A stretch of 50,825 nucleotides of DNA, taken from contig PMYN01000080.1 in NCBI GenBank assembly GCA_003171215.1, forward strand, positions 9,112 through 59,936, given 5' to 3'. The notes below the pieces were generated by a model. That model was not told the origin of the DNA and did no database searches. It worked only from the letters and a program-made list of their open reading frames with translations. Below, piece by piece: positions 39,201 through 48,544 of the stretch. The stretch's first letter is position 1, and each line of letters opens with the position of its first letter. Made by a program: the position numbers and the translations under genes. Origin of the DNA: Gemmatimonadota bacterium (lineage in GTDB: Bacteria > Gemmatimonadota > Gemmatimonadetes > Gemmatimonadales > Gemmatimonadaceae).

Positions 39201-41011
39201 CCCGTGCACGGATGAACGGCCTGTGCGTGGCCGGAGCCGGCCTGCTCTGGTGCATCGCAGTGAGCACGCCCGCACAGGCGCAGGGCCAGCCTCGTGACGA
39301 CGTGGTCGCCCGCGCCACGCGCGACGAGATGGCACGCACGATGACGGACCTGCGGATCGAGAAGGCGGACCGCCCCTATTTCGTCGCCTATACCGTAACG
39401 GAACACGAGGCGTCCAGCGCGTCGGCCAGCTACGGCAGTCTGGTCGGCTCGCATCAGGGCCGCGGCCGGACGCTCTCGGTGGAGGTGCGCGTCGGCGACT
39501 ACGCGTTCGACAACACGAACTTCTTCAGCATGTCCGCCCTGACGGCCGCCGGCATGCGCACGTTCATCGGCATGACCGAACTGCCGCTCGACGACGACTA
39601 CCTGGAGATCCGCCGCCAGATCTGGCTCGCCACCGATGCGGCCTACAAGGCGGCAGTCGAGGCCGTGGCGGGAAAGCGAGCCGCGCTGCTGAATCACTCG
39701 CGAGCTGATTCACTTCCGGATTTCGGGAAGGAGGAGGTCACGCACACGACGGACGAGCTGCGCCCCGCGGCGTTCGATGTCGCCGCCGGCGAAGCGCTGG
39801 TACGCGATCTCTCCAGGGCCGGCGTCTCGCCGAGCGTGTACTCGTCCAGCGTTTCGCTGAGCGCCGGCAACACGCGCACGTATTACGTGAACAGCGAGGG
39901 CACGACGTTCGTTCGGTCGCGGCCGATGGTCAGGCTGGCAGCGACCGCTTCGACACAGGCCGCGGACGGCATGCCGCTCAGCAACGCGTTCAGGATCTCG
40001 GCGAGGTCGGTGGACGCGTTGCCCGGCCGTGAGCAGCTTGTCGCGCGGATCCGTGGGCTTTACGCGACGCTCGACACGATCCGCAACGCAGCCGTGATGG
40101 ATCGCTACAACGGCCCGGTGTTGTTCGAGGGACGTGCGGCCGCGGAGCTGTTCAGCGAGCAGTTCGCGCCCGCGCTCGTCGCGACCCGAAAGGCCGTATC
40201 GAACAATCCGGCGATGGAACAGATGGCAGCGATGTTCGGGCCCTCGGCACAGCGCTCCGGCGCGTCGCTCGCTGAGAAGCTCGGCGCGCGCGTGCTGCCG
40301 TCGTTCCTGAGCGTGGTGGACGATCCCACGATCGCCGAGCACGGACCGTTCGCGATGTTCGGCGGCTACACGGTCGACGATCAGGGCGTGCGGTCGCATC
40401 CGACACGCGTGATCGAGAGCGGCATCCTGAAGACGTTTCTCTCGAGCCGCACGCCGGTCGCCGGTGTTGCGCGGAGCACGGGGAATTTTCGCGGTGGCAC
40501 GGTCTCGCCGAGCAACATGATCGTCGAGGCGGCCAACGGAGAGAGCGATGCCGCGTTGCGGGAGCGCCTGCTCGCGCTGGCGAAGGCTCGCAGTTTGCCG
40601 TTCGCGATCGTCATTCGCGCGCTCGGTGAGGGCGGCGGAGCGGGCGACCCGGCGAGCATGGTGCAGGAGATGATATCCGCCGCCTCGGGTCGCGGCGCCG
40701 CGAAGGGAAGGAACGTCCTCGGTGCGTACAAGCTGTACGCCGACGGTCATGAGGAGTGCGTGCGCGGCGCGCAGCTCGTGGGCATGGGAGTCGACTCGTT
40801 CAAGGACATCGTCGCGGCGTCCGCTTCGACGGCGGTGGTGCACGGATCGTCCGCGACGGGTTTCAGCGCACTCATCCTCTCCGCCGAAGGTGGAGCTTCC
40901 CTCTCGTCGTTCGTCGTGCCCTCGCTGTTGTTCGAAGACCTGACGATCACGAAGCGTCCGGACGAGCTTCCCAAGCCGCCGATCAGCGCTCCCCCCGCGG
41001 CGCCGCGGTAG
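39197..41011 (+). CDS. TldE/PmbA-like partner subunit without zinc motif, exported
   Basis: 604 residues from the ATG at 39197 with a signal peptide (LCVAGAGLLWCIAVSTPAQAQ). It shares the TldD/PmbA fold with the upstream protein (MARTMTDLRIEKADRPYFVAYTVTEHE, YYVNSEGTTFVRSRPMVRLAATASTQAADGMPLS, ESGILKTFLSSRTPVAGV, YKLYADGHEECVRGAQLVGMGVDSFKDIVAAS). Where TldD has HEVFGH, this protein has FSEQFAP, so it cannot bind zinc in that way. That matches TldE, the non-catalytic half that shapes the peptide chamber. ATGA coupling to tldD supports a heterodimer. Confidence 0.9.
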   Translation: MTRARMNGLCVAGAGLLWCIAVSTPAQAQGQPRDDVVARATRDEMARTMTDLRIEKADRPYFVAYTVTEHEASSASASYGSLVGSHQGRGRTLSVEVRVGDYAFDNTNFFSMSALTAAGMRTFIGMTELPLDDDYLEIRRQIWLATDAAYKAAVEAVAGKRAALLNHSRADSLPDFGKEEVTHTTDELRPAAFDVAAGEALVRDLSRAGVSPSVYSSSVSLSAGNTRTYYVNSEGTTFVRSRPMVRLAATASTQAADGMPLSNAFRISARSVDALPGREQLVARIRGLYATLDTIRNAAVMDRYNGPVLFEGRAAAELFSEQFAPALVATRKAVSNNPAMEQMAAMFGPSAQRSGASLAEKLGARVLPSFLSVVDDPTIAEHGPFAMFGGYTVDDQGVRSHPTRVIESGILKTFLSSRTPVAGVARSTGNFRGGTVSPSNMIVEAANGESDAALRERLLALAKARSLPFAIVIRALGEGGGAGDPASMVQEMISAASGRGAAKGRNVLGAYKLYADGHEECVRGAQLVGMGVDSFKDIVAASASTAVVHGSSATGFSALILSAEGGASLSSFVVPSLLFEDLTITKRPDELPKPPISAPPAAPR

Positions 41012-41076
41012 CGATCGGAGCGTCGCAGCGACTCACAGCTAATCGCAATCGGTTCCGCGTTACTCCTGGAGTCCCC

Positions 41077-42495
41077 ATGCCAAATGCCATGATGCGCACG
41101 CCTCCCGCTCTGCTGCTGGCTTTACTCGTCGTCCCGCTGGTATCCCCGCGCGTCGCACACGCGCAGCAGGCGTTTCCAGCGGACTCGACGGTCCTCTCGA
41201 TCATCAAGCAGCGCGTCGAAGAAAAGCGCAGCGCCGGAATCGTCGTCGGCATCCTGGAGCCTGACGGCCGCACGCGCATCGTCGCGTTCGGCGATCCCGG
41301 ACCGGGCCAGCCGCCGCTGGACGGGAACACGGTATTCGAGATCGGCTCGATCTCGAAGGTGTTCACGGCCACGGTGCTTGCAGAACTGGTCAAGGAAGGG
41401 AAGGTGAAGCTCGAGGATCCGGTGCAGAAGTACCTGCCCTCGAGCGTTCACCTGCCGACGCGAAGCGAGAAGCAGATGACGCTGGGCAACCTCTCGGAGC
41501 AGAACTCGGGGCTTCCCCGGATGCCCACGAACTTTCATCCGGCAGACGCGGCGAATCCGTACGCGGACTATTCCGTGCAGCAGATGTACGACTTCGTCTC
41601 CGGCTATCAGCTCACGCGCGATCCCGGCGCGCTGTTCGAGTACTCGAATCTCGGGGTAGGCCTGCTCGGCCACGCGCTCTCGCTCTCCACCGGACAATCG
41701 TACGAACAGATGGAACGCAAGCGCGTGTGGGAGCCGCTCAAGATGACGAACACGGCGATCACCCTCACGCCCTGGATGAAGCAGCACCTCGCACTCGGTC
41801 ACGGCGACAAGGGCGAAGTGGTGTCGAATTGGGACCTGCCGACGTTCGCGGGCGCCGGCGCCATCCGCTCGACCACGGTGGACATGCTCAAGTTCGCCGC
41901 GGCGAATCTGCATCCGGAGCGCGGCAAGCTTGAGGAGGCGATGGCATTCGCGCACGAGGCGCGCGCGTCGGCGGGAGGTCCGAACACGTCGATCGGCCTG
42001 AACTGGATCATTCAGCACACCGGCACGAACACGATCGTCTGGCACAACGGCGGGACAGGCGGCTACCGGACATTTCTCGGGCTCGATCCCTCGAGCAAGA
42101 CCGCAGTCGTCGTCATGACGAATTCCGGCGGCGCGGGCGCGGACGACATCGGAATGCATCTCCTGAATCCGGCGATTCCGCTGACGCCCAAGCCGGTGCC
42201 GCCCAAGCAGCGCACGGCGATCGAGCTCCCGGCCGAGGTGCTGGCGCGCTACGTGGGCGTGTATCAGCTCGCTCCGCAGTTCGCGCTCACGATCACCCTG
42301 AACAACGGCGCGCTCTACGCTCAGGCGACCGGCCAGGGGATGATACGGCTCTGGCCCGAGACGGAAGTGGATTTCTTCATGAAGGAGGTCGACGCGCAGG
42401 TCACGTTCGTCCGCGACGCGCAGGGAGTGGTGACGCAGCTCGTCCTGCACCAGAACGGACAGAACATGCCGGCGAAGAAGACGACGGCGCCATAG
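41077..42495 (+). CDS. Serine hydrolase of the class C beta-lactamase/PBP fold, secreted
   Basis: 472 residues. The start ATG at 41077 has GGAG upstream and gives a signal peptide (ending RVAHAQ). Catalytic motifs are SISK (91-94, SxxK), YSN (189-191, YxN) and HNGGTGG (323-329, the KTG-equivalent HxG). A C-terminal beta domain of about 110 residues (EVLARYVGVYQLAPQFALTITLNNGALYAQATGQGMIRLWPE) is the DUF3471-like lipocalin-type tail common to the esterase/peptidase branch. So an esterase, D-aminopeptidase or low-molecular-mass PBP is likelier than a true beta-lactamase. It is 65 bases after the TldE-like gene and may be read through from it. Confidence 0.92.
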   Translation: MPNAMMRTPPALLLALLVVPLVSPRVAHAQQAFPADSTVLSIIKQRVEEKRSAGIVVGILEPDGRTRIVAFGDPGPGQPPLDGNTVFEIGSISKVFTATVLAELVKEGKVKLEDPVQKYLPSSVHLPTRSEKQMTLGNLSEQNSGLPRMPTNFHPADAANPYADYSVQQMYDFVSGYQLTRDPGALFEYSNLGVGLLGHALSLSTGQSYEQMERKRVWEPLKMTNTAITLTPWMKQHLALGHGDKGEVVSNWDLPTFAGAGAIRSTTVDMLKFAAANLHPERGKLEEAMAFAHEARASAGGPNTSIGLNWIIQHTGTNTIVWHNGGTGGYRTFLGLDPSSKTAVVVMTNSGGAGADDIGMHLLNPAIPLTPKPVPPKQRTAIELPAEVLARYVGVYQLAPQFALTITLNNGALYAQATGQGMIRLWPETEVDFFMKEVDAQVTFVRDAQGVVTQLVLHQNGQNMPAKKTTAP

Positions 42496-42513
42496 GCCCT
42501 GGGTTCCGGGTTC

Positions 42514-42570
42514 TTGACGGCGAAGCCTGCCGTCCCTATACATAGACGTGACAAGTAAGCGGAGTCTATG
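42514..42570 (+). promoter_or_regulatory. Promoter and candidate operator of the second PadR gene
   Basis: TTGACG (42514-42519) and TATACA (42537-42542) are 17 bases apart, a strong sigma-70-type promoter. CATAGAC (42541-42547) and GTCTATG (42564-42570) form an inverted repeat that overlaps the -10 and reaches the ribosome-binding region, fitting PadR autorepression. Confidence 0.75.
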
Positions 42571-42571
42571 C

Positions 42572-42910
42572 ATGGAAGTCGGCCGCTCGGAACTGATCTC
42601 GGGAACGCTCGACCTGCTCATCCTCAAGACGCTCTCCATGGGCGTGCTCCACGGCTACGGTATCGCCCAGCACATCCAGAAGCTGTCGAGCGACGCGCTG
42701 CGCGTGGAGGAGGGCTCGCTCTACCCCGCGCTGCAGCGCATGCAGGCCAAGGGGTTTGTTTCCTCGGAGTGGAAGCGCTCGCCCACCGGGCGCCAGGCCC
42801 GCTATTACAAGCTCACGGCGGTCGGACGCCGCCAGCTCGGTCTCCAGGAATCGAGCTTCCTCGACTCCGTCGCCGCCATCAAGCGGGTCCTGCGGCAGTC
42901 TGAATCATGA
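42572..42910 (+). CDS. PadR-family transcriptional regulator (ADOP-linked)
   Basis: 112 residues from the ATG at 42572, with GGAG eight bases upstream. A GTG at 42548 is in frame but lies inside the promoter/operator region, so I rejected it. Winged-helix PadR: ELISGTLDLLILKTLSMGVLHGYGIAQHIQKLSSDALRVEEGSLYPALQRMQAKGFVSSEWKRSPTGRQARYYKLTAVGRRQL. It should repress its own promoter through the CATAGAC/GTCTATG repeat. Its stop overlaps the permease start as ATGA. It differs in sequence from the PadR at 36049-36414, and the operators differ too, so the two modules probably answer different signals. Confidence 0.95.
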   Translation: MEVGRSELISGTLDLLILKTLSMGVLHGYGIAQHIQKLSSDALRVEEGSLYPALQRMQAKGFVSSEWKRSPTGRQARYYKLTAVGRRQLGLQESSFLDSVAAIKRVLRQSES

Positions 42911-45534
42911 GGCTCGCCGAGATCTGGCGCCGGCTGCGCTTCTGGAACCGGCGCGACGCACTGGACCGCGAGCTTTCCGCGGAGCTCGGCGAGCATCTCG
43001 AACTCCTCGTCCGCGACGCCGAGCAGCTCGGCCTCTCGCACGACGCCGCAATCGCCGCCGCACGGCGCCAGCTTGGCAACACCACCCGCATTCGCGAGGA
43101 AAGCCGCGACAGCTGGGGATTCCGCACGATCGAGTCCGTGCTGCAGGACCTTCGCCACGCGCTGCGCGCACTGCGTCGCGCACCGGGTTTCACCATCGCC
43201 GTCGTCATCACGCTTGGGCTGGGCCTGGGCGCCACCACCGCGATCTTCAGCATCGTGAACGGCGTGCTCCTCCGTCCGCTTCCGTTTCCTCATGAAGACC
43301 GCCTCATCACGCTCTGCGAGCAGTACCCCGGAGCGCCCAACGACTGGTGCAGCGTTTCGCCGCCGAATGTCGAGGACATCGCCGCGCGGTCGCGCTCTAT
43401 AGAAGCGATCGGCATCGGGCGCGGATGGTCCGCCCACCTCACGACGCCGGACGGCGCGCAGCCGGTGCAGGCCGGCATCGCCTCGCCCGGACTCTTCGAC
43501 GCGCTCGGCGTCGGCGTCGTGCGCGGGCGGCTCATCACCAAGGCCGATCTCCTTGGCCGCGAGAGCGACGTCGCCCTCCTCACCTGGGAGATGTGGCAGG
43601 CGAAGTTCAGCGGAGACACCGGCATCGTGGGGCGCATCATCTCGCTCGACAACCACCCGGTGCGCATCGTGGGAATTCTCGAGCCGGGGTTCCACGTTCC
43701 GCGATTCGAGCACATCGAGCTCTGGCGCCCGCTGCACGTGGACCCGCGCGACGAACAGAACCGCGACTGGCGCGGCTTCGTGGCCTATGGCCGCCTGAAG
43801 CCCGGCGTGTCGCTGGCGCAGGCGCGCGCGGACCTGGCCACCATCGCCGCAGCGCTCCGGCGCGAGCACTTCGCCACGACGCGCGGCTGGGACCTGTCCG
43901 TGCTTTCGCTCCGCGACCTCGTGGTGGGCAACGTTCGCCCGCTTCTCGTCCTCTTCCTCGCCGCCGTCGCGGTGGTGCTGCTCATCGCGTGCGCGAATGT
44001 GAGCAACCTGCTGCTCGCGCGCGGCGCGGTACGTGGCCGGGAGATGGCGGCCCGGTCCGCGCTCGGCGCCAGTCGCGGCCGCATCGTGCGTTCGCTTCTC
44101 GTGGAGAGCTTGGTGCTCGCCGGCGCCGGCGCGGCGGTTGGCATCGCGATCGCGTTCGGCGCCGTGAGAGCCTTTCGTGCCCTCGCGCCCGCGGGCACCC
44201 CGCGCGTCGAAAATGTCGCGGTCGACGCGCGCGTGTTCGCCTTCGCCGCGGCGCTCGCCGTGCTCACCGCGCTGATCGTGGGCCTCGTGCCCGCCCTGCG
44301 CGCGGCGCGCGTGGATCTCGCTCAGGCTCTTCGCGAGGGCGGACGATCCGGCCCGGCGCGCCGAAGCCGGCTCGGCTCGGTCCTCGTCTCCGCCGAGTTG
44401 GCGATGGCCGTGCTGCTCCTGGCCGGCGCGGTCACCTTCATGAAGAACTTCGCCGCCTTCACCGCGTGGAAACCGGGATTCGAGAGGGAGCACCTCGCAT
44501 TGTTCTCCCTCTCTCCACCCATGGCGAACTACAACTCGCCGGCGAAAATTGCCGCGCTCTGGGACCGGGTCGAGAGCCAGCTCGGCGCCATTCCGGGCGT
44601 CGCGGCCGTCGGCACCGCGTCGGCCGGCCCACTCTTCGGCGGGCGCGAGACGTGGGAGATGGAGTTGCAGGGACGACCGCCGGAGGACAAGGCCTCGGTG
44701 CGCTGGTTCGACGTGAGCCCGGGTTTCTTCCACGCACTCGGCGTCGCGCTCCTCAAGGGACGCGCGCTCGATGCGCACGACGTCGACGGCTCCCCGCTCG
44801 TGTGCCTCGTGAATCAGGCGCTCGTGCGCCGTTACTGGCCGGGACTCGACCCGATCGGCAGGACCATCGTCTTTCCGGTCGGCAAGGAGCGCGCGACCTT
44901 CACCGTGGTCGGCGTCGTCGCGGACGTTCCGTTGCTCTCGCCCGGAGTGGCGGTGGAACCGGAGATGTACTGGTCCAACCGGCAGAACCCGCGCCCCTTC
45001 ACCTGGGTCGTCGTGCGCACGACGGCCGCGCCGGCCTCGCTCGCGACGGAGATTCGCGCCCGCGTGAAGGAAGTCGACGGCGACATCGGCATCAGCGCCG
45101 TGAGCACGATGCCCGAGCTGCTCGGCCGCGAGCTGAACACGCCACGGTTCGAAATGATCCTGCTGCAGAGTTTCGGCCTGATCGCACTCGCGCTCGCCGC
45201 CATCGGCACGTATGGGCTGCTCGCGTATCTCGTCACGCTGCGGCGGCGCGAGATCGGCATCCGCCTGGCCATCGGGGCGCAGCGTGCCCAGATCGTTTCC
45301 GGCGTCCTTGCCCGCGGGCTCGGCCTCGCGGGAACAGGAATCGCGGCGGGGCTGGTAGCGTTCCTCGTGCTCGGGCGCTGGGTCGCGGCGCTCGCGCCGG
45401 GCGTGTCCATGCACGATCCACTCACGCTTTCGGCCACCGCACTGGTGCTGATCGTGGTCGCGACGGTCGCTTGCGCCGTGCCGGCCCTGCGGGCGGGCCA
45501 GGTTGACCCGGCACTCGCCTTCGGCGCCGACTGA
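42907..45534 (+). CDS. ADOP-type orphan ABC permease (MacB/FtsX-like)
   Basis: 875 residues. N-terminal ADOP prefix (WRRLRFWNRRDALDRELSAELGEHLELLVRDAEQLGLSHDAAIAAARRQLGN, about 7-60), then a helix near 95-115 (FTIAVVITLGLGLGATTAIFSIVNGVLLRPLPF), a MacB periplasmic core, an FtsX block (ACANVSNLLLARGAVRGREMAARSALGASRGRIVRSLLVESLVLA), a second core and a final FtsX block (LRRREIGIRLAIGAQRAQIVSGVLARG). No ATPase gene is nearby, as usual for ADOP. It is a paralogue of 33395-36052, on the opposite strand. The pair with padR is translationally coupled. Confidence 0.93.
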   Translation: MRLAEIWRRLRFWNRRDALDRELSAELGEHLELLVRDAEQLGLSHDAAIAAARRQLGNTTRIREESRDSWGFRTIESVLQDLRHALRALRRAPGFTIAVVITLGLGLGATTAIFSIVNGVLLRPLPFPHEDRLITLCEQYPGAPNDWCSVSPPNVEDIAARSRSIEAIGIGRGWSAHLTTPDGAQPVQAGIASPGLFDALGVGVVRGRLITKADLLGRESDVALLTWEMWQAKFSGDTGIVGRIISLDNHPVRIVGILEPGFHVPRFEHIELWRPLHVDPRDEQNRDWRGFVAYGRLKPGVSLAQARADLATIAAALRREHFATTRGWDLSVLSLRDLVVGNVRPLLVLFLAAVAVVLLIACANVSNLLLARGAVRGREMAARSALGASRGRIVRSLLVESLVLAGAGAAVGIAIAFGAVRAFRALAPAGTPRVENVAVDARVFAFAAALAVLTALIVGLVPALRAARVDLAQALREGGRSGPARRSRLGSVLVSAELAMAVLLLAGAVTFMKNFAAFTAWKPGFEREHLALFSLSPPMANYNSPAKIAALWDRVESQLGAIPGVAAVGTASAGPLFGGRETWEMELQGRPPEDKASVRWFDVSPGFFHALGVALLKGRALDAHDVDGSPLVCLVNQALVRRYWPGLDPIGRTIVFPVGKERATFTVVGVVADVPLLSPGVAVEPEMYWSNRQNPRPFTWVVVRTTAAPASLATEIRARVKEVDGDIGISAVSTMPELLGRELNTPRFEMILLQSFGLIALALAAIGTYGLLAYLVTLRRREIGIRLAIGAQRAQIVSGVLARGLGLAGTGIAAGLVAFLVLGRWVAALAPGVSMHDPLTLSATALVLIVVATVACAVPALRAGQVDPALAFGAD

Positions 45535-45586
45535 GGGCTGGCTCGACCGAGTGCAAGCCGGCGGCGCATGCGCCATCTTCCATCAC

Positions 45587-47155
45587 ATGCGCCGCCTCCG
45601 CACCGCACCGAAAATCCTGCTCCCCGCCGTCATCATCGGCATCGCGGCGTTCTGGGGCGTGATCGAGCTGACGGAGCCGCCGGGGCCCGGTCTCGATCCC
45701 GACGCGCTCGCGTACCTCGGCGCCGGCAGCTCGCTCGCGCACGGACACGGACTGCGCGTGCCGTCGTCCGAATGGGCGAACAGCGACACCACCGCGCCGC
45801 TCGTGCATTTTCCGCCGGGATTCCCGGCGGCGATCTCGCTCGGCGTGCTGGCCGGTGCAACGCCGGTGAACGCGGCGCGGCTGGTCGAAGCCGCGGCGGC
45901 GGCCGTTACCGCCGTGTCGGTCGTGCTCGCGGCGAGCACGGCGGGCGGAGTGCTGGCCGCGCTCGCGGTGTTCGGCATCGCCGCGTTCACGCCCGCGTTC
46001 GTGGTCGTGCATGCCGGCGTGCTCAGCGAGCCGCTCTTCCTCGCACTGCTCGCGCTGTTCACGTGGCAGCTGTCGCGCGAGCGGCGCGGCAAAGAGATGA
46101 AGCGCACGCTCGTGCTCGGCGCCATCGCCGCCGCGGCGACGCTCGTGCGTTACGCGGGCGTGTCACTCGTGGTCGCGGTGGTGTTCGAGGCCTGGTGGAA
46201 CGCGGACGGCTCGCGGAGCGCCACATTGCGCCAACGCGCGCGCCGCGCGTTCGTCGCGGCAGAGCTGCCTGTGATCGTGCTCGCCACCTGGGTGATCACG
46301 CGCCCGCACAGCGACGGCGCCGAGAAGATCCGCGAAGTGGGACTCTACACGAGCGGGCTCGGCGACACTTTTGTCGGCGGCCTGCACACCGCCGCACGCT
46401 GGCTCGCGCCCGGAGTGAACTCGGTTGGCGCGAGCACGATGGCCGCGATCGCCGTGTTCGCGGCGATGCTGGCGCTGGTGCTGCGCACGATCCTCGCGGC
46501 GCGCCGTGGAACGGTGCCCGCGACCGAGATTCGCCTGTACCGCGCGACGGCCATCGTCCTGTTCAGTTACGCGGCCGTCTTGATCGCGTCGCGCCTGGTC
46601 GCCGATCCCGGAATCCCGCTCGACGACCGGATTCTCGCGCCGGTCTTCCTCCTCATGGCGCTCCGGATCGGCGTCGCGCTCGCGGCGTTCTGGCGCGACT
46701 CGCTGCTCGCGCATCGCGGGATCGTCCTGCTCACGGTTGGAATATCCGCGAGCTGGATCTGGGGATCGGAGGAAGTGAGCGCGGGATTGGTGAACGACTT
46801 CCGCGCGGACGGGGGTGACCTCGCGGCACACGAATGGACCGCTTCGCCGCTGGTCGCGTGGGCGGCGCACGCACCTCCGGGCACGCCACTGTACTCCAAC
46901 TGGCCCGCCGCGATCTGGTTCCACACCGCCCGTGCGACGCATGAAATGCCCTCGGATCTCGACGAGAGCACGGTGACCGAGTTCCGGGCGAAGATCGAGC
47001 GCGAGCACGGCGCGATTCTGTCGTTCAGGGCGCACGCCGTGGACTTCGCTCCGCCGGATTCGCTGGCCGCGCTCGCGGGGCTCGTAGCGGTGGAGCGCTG
47101 GCCGGACGGGACCATCTGGCGTGCACCGGCCGACACGGTAAGACTTCATCCATGA
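45587..47155 (+). CDS. Polytopic membrane protein resembling GT-C glycosyltransferases
   Basis: 522 residues from the ATG at 45587; the frame is open upstream over the end of the permease gene. About ten to eleven membrane segments are followed by a soluble C-terminal part (from about 420). The first loop reads PGPGLDPDALAYLGAGSSLAHGHG, with DPD and the pattern of the first extracytoplasmic loop of ArnT/PMT-type (GT39-like) transferases, which use lipid-linked sugars. The match is to the general plan, not to a named enzyme. The stop overlaps the XdhC-like start as ATGA. Confidence 0.7.
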   Translation: MRRLRTAPKILLPAVIIGIAAFWGVIELTEPPGPGLDPDALAYLGAGSSLAHGHGLRVPSSEWANSDTTAPLVHFPPGFPAAISLGVLAGATPVNAARLVEAAAAAVTAVSVVLAASTAGGVLAALAVFGIAAFTPAFVVVHAGVLSEPLFLALLALFTWQLSRERRGKEMKRTLVLGAIAAAATLVRYAGVSLVVAVVFEAWWNADGSRSATLRQRARRAFVAAELPVIVLATWVITRPHSDGAEKIREVGLYTSGLGDTFVGGLHTAARWLAPGVNSVGASTMAAIAVFAAMLALVLRTILAARRGTVPATEIRLYRATAIVLFSYAAVLIASRLVADPGIPLDDRILAPVFLLMALRIGVALAAFWRDSLLAHRGIVLLTVGISASWIWGSEEVSAGLVNDFRADGGDLAAHEWTASPLVAWAAHAPPGTPLYSNWPAAIWFHTARATHEMPSDLDESTVTEFRAKIEREHGAILSFRAHAVDFAPPDSLAALAGLVAVERWPDGTIWRAPADTVRLHP

Positions 47156-48243
47156 GCCTTTCCGAGATCCTCGCCGAGTGCGCGCGCATCGCCGCCGGTT
47201 CGTCGGGCGCGGGGGCGGGCGCGCTCGCGTCGGTGGCGAAGCGTCACGGTTCTCTTCCCATGAGCGCGACGGCGAAGATGCTCGTGACGGCGGGCGGCGC
47301 GCGCATCGGCACGGTGGGCGGAGGCTGTCTCGAGGCGGAAATCATCGAGCGAGCGCATGATGTGTTGCAGAGTCGCGTGCCCGCGTTGTCGTCGCACTCG
47401 CTCAACGCGGAACTCGCGGGCGACTACGGCCTCACGTGCGGCGGCACGGCGGAGCTGTTCATCGAGCCGGTGTTCGGCGACGAGCGGCTCGCTGCTGTCT
47501 ATGCGGAAGCGTCCGCGCTGATGGCGCGGGGTGAGCGCGCGCTGATGGCGACGGGGATCGATTGGAGCGATGGCGTGGTGAAGGCGATTGTGAGTTCGGA
47601 CGAGTTCATCGGAGCGGACAACGCGCTCGTGCGCTCCGCAATCAGGGAATTCGATGCGGCCAGCGAGCTGCCGAGCCTGGAGAACGGCGTGCTCGTCGAG
47701 CCGATTTCGGGGAAGCCGCGGCTCGTGGTGTTCGGCGCGGGGCACGTGGGCGCGCGAGTGGCCGAAGCTGCGGCGTTCGCGGGATGGCGGGTTACGGTGG
47801 CCGACGATCGTGCGGATTTCGCCGATGCGCGGCGGCTGCCGTTCGCGGATTCCGTGATACTCTGCGATTTCCACGACGTGCTCGGCGCGGCGCAGCTCGA
47901 CGCGGAGACGTATGTCGTGATCGCGACGCGCGGGCATCAGCACGATGTGGTGCTCGCGGGACAGCTGGTGCCGTGGCCGCTGCGCTACCTCGGCATGCTC
48001 GGAAGCCGGCGCAAGGTGGCGCTGACGGAGAAAGTGCTGCGCGAGTGGGGAGTCGCCGACGAGGCGATCGGGAAGGTGCACGCGCCGGTTGGGCTTCCGA
48101 TCGGGGCCGATACGCCGGAAGAAATCGCGGTGAGCGTGGTCGCGGAAATGATTTCAGTCAGGCGGGCGGGGACGCGCCGGCGGGGCGGCGCGGAAATACA
48201 TGCAAGTGGAGCGCACGGCGGTGACACCGCCAAGGAGCACTAA
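47152..48243 (+). CDS. XdhC/CoxI-family protein
   Basis: 363 residues. The N-terminal XdhC_CoxI domain has ATAKMLVTAGGARIGTVGGGCLEAE near 40-63. The C-terminal Rossmann domain has PRLVVFGAGHVGARVAEAAAFAGWRVTVADDR (about 189-220), TYVVIATRGHQHD and RYLGMLGSRRK. XdhC proteins bind and sulfurate molybdenum cofactor for xanthine dehydrogenase-type enzymes, but no such enzyme is encoded in the window. ATGA overlap with the preceding gene and TAATG overlap with the next gene place it in the middle of a coupled three-gene unit. The Arg-rich C-terminal tail after about 335 looks non-conserved. Confidence 0.9.
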   Translation: MSLSEILAECARIAAGSSGAGAGALASVAKRHGSLPMSATAKMLVTAGGARIGTVGGGCLEAEIIERAHDVLQSRVPALSSHSLNAELAGDYGLTCGGTAELFIEPVFGDERLAAVYAEASALMARGERALMATGIDWSDGVVKAIVSSDEFIGADNALVRSAIREFDAASELPSLENGVLVEPISGKPRLVVFGAGHVGARVAEAAAFAGWRVTVADDRADFADARRLPFADSVILCDFHDVLGAAQLDAETYVVIATRGHQHDVVLAGQLVPWPLRYLGMLGSRRKVALTEKVLREWGVADEAIGKVHAPVGLPIGADTPEEIAVSVVAEMISVRRAGTRRRGGAEIHASGAHGGDTAKEH

Positions 48244-48542
48244 TGCCACCGGTGCCGAAGTTGTCTGATATTGAGATCCAGCGCGAGCTCGGAACGCTGG
48301 CCGGCTGGACACGGAAGGGCGATTCGCTGGTGAAGACGTTCTCGTTCCCGGCGTTCATGGCAGGAATCGGATTCGTCGATCGCGTCGCGGTGGCGGCCGA
48401 GAAGATGGACCATCACCCCGACCTGGATATCCGTTACACCAAGATCGCGGTGACGCTGTCGACGCACTCGGCCGGGGGGATCACCGGCAACGACGTCGCG
48501 TTGGCTCGCGAGATGGAGAAGATCGCGGTGCAGGGATCTTAA
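48243..48542 (+). CDS. phhB: Pterin-4a-carbinolamine dehydratase (PCD/DCoH family)
   Basis: 99 residues, the full family length. The active-site motif is EKMDHHPDLDIRYTKIAVTLSTHSAGGIT: the HH-PD pair and the later His of the THS..G motif. It dehydrates 4a-hydroxytetrahydrobiopterin made by aromatic amino acid hydroxylases; in bacteria without those, family members are linked to molybdopterin or folate enzymes. Its TAATG overlap with the XdhC-family gene fits the second view, a molybdopterin-related role. The gene ends at a strong hairpin terminator three bases downstream. Confidence 0.93.
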   Translation: MPPVPKLSDIEIQRELGTLAGWTRKGDSLVKTFSFPAFMAGIGFVDRVAVAAEKMDHHPDLDIRYTKIAVTLSTHSAGGITGNDVALAREMEKIAVQGS

Positions 48543-48544
48543 TA

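Noticed and set aside
41077-42495. Antibiotic-resistance beta-lactamase
   Set aside because: SxxK, YxN and HxG are present, but the HxG form, the sequence around NLSEQNSGLP and the DUF3471-like tail point to the esterase/peptidase branch of the fold.
47152-48542. A xanthine dehydrogenase or aromatic hydroxylase operon
   Set aside because: Only the accessory proteins (XdhC-family and pterin dehydratase) are present; neither hydroxylase nor molybdenum enzyme subunits occur in the window.
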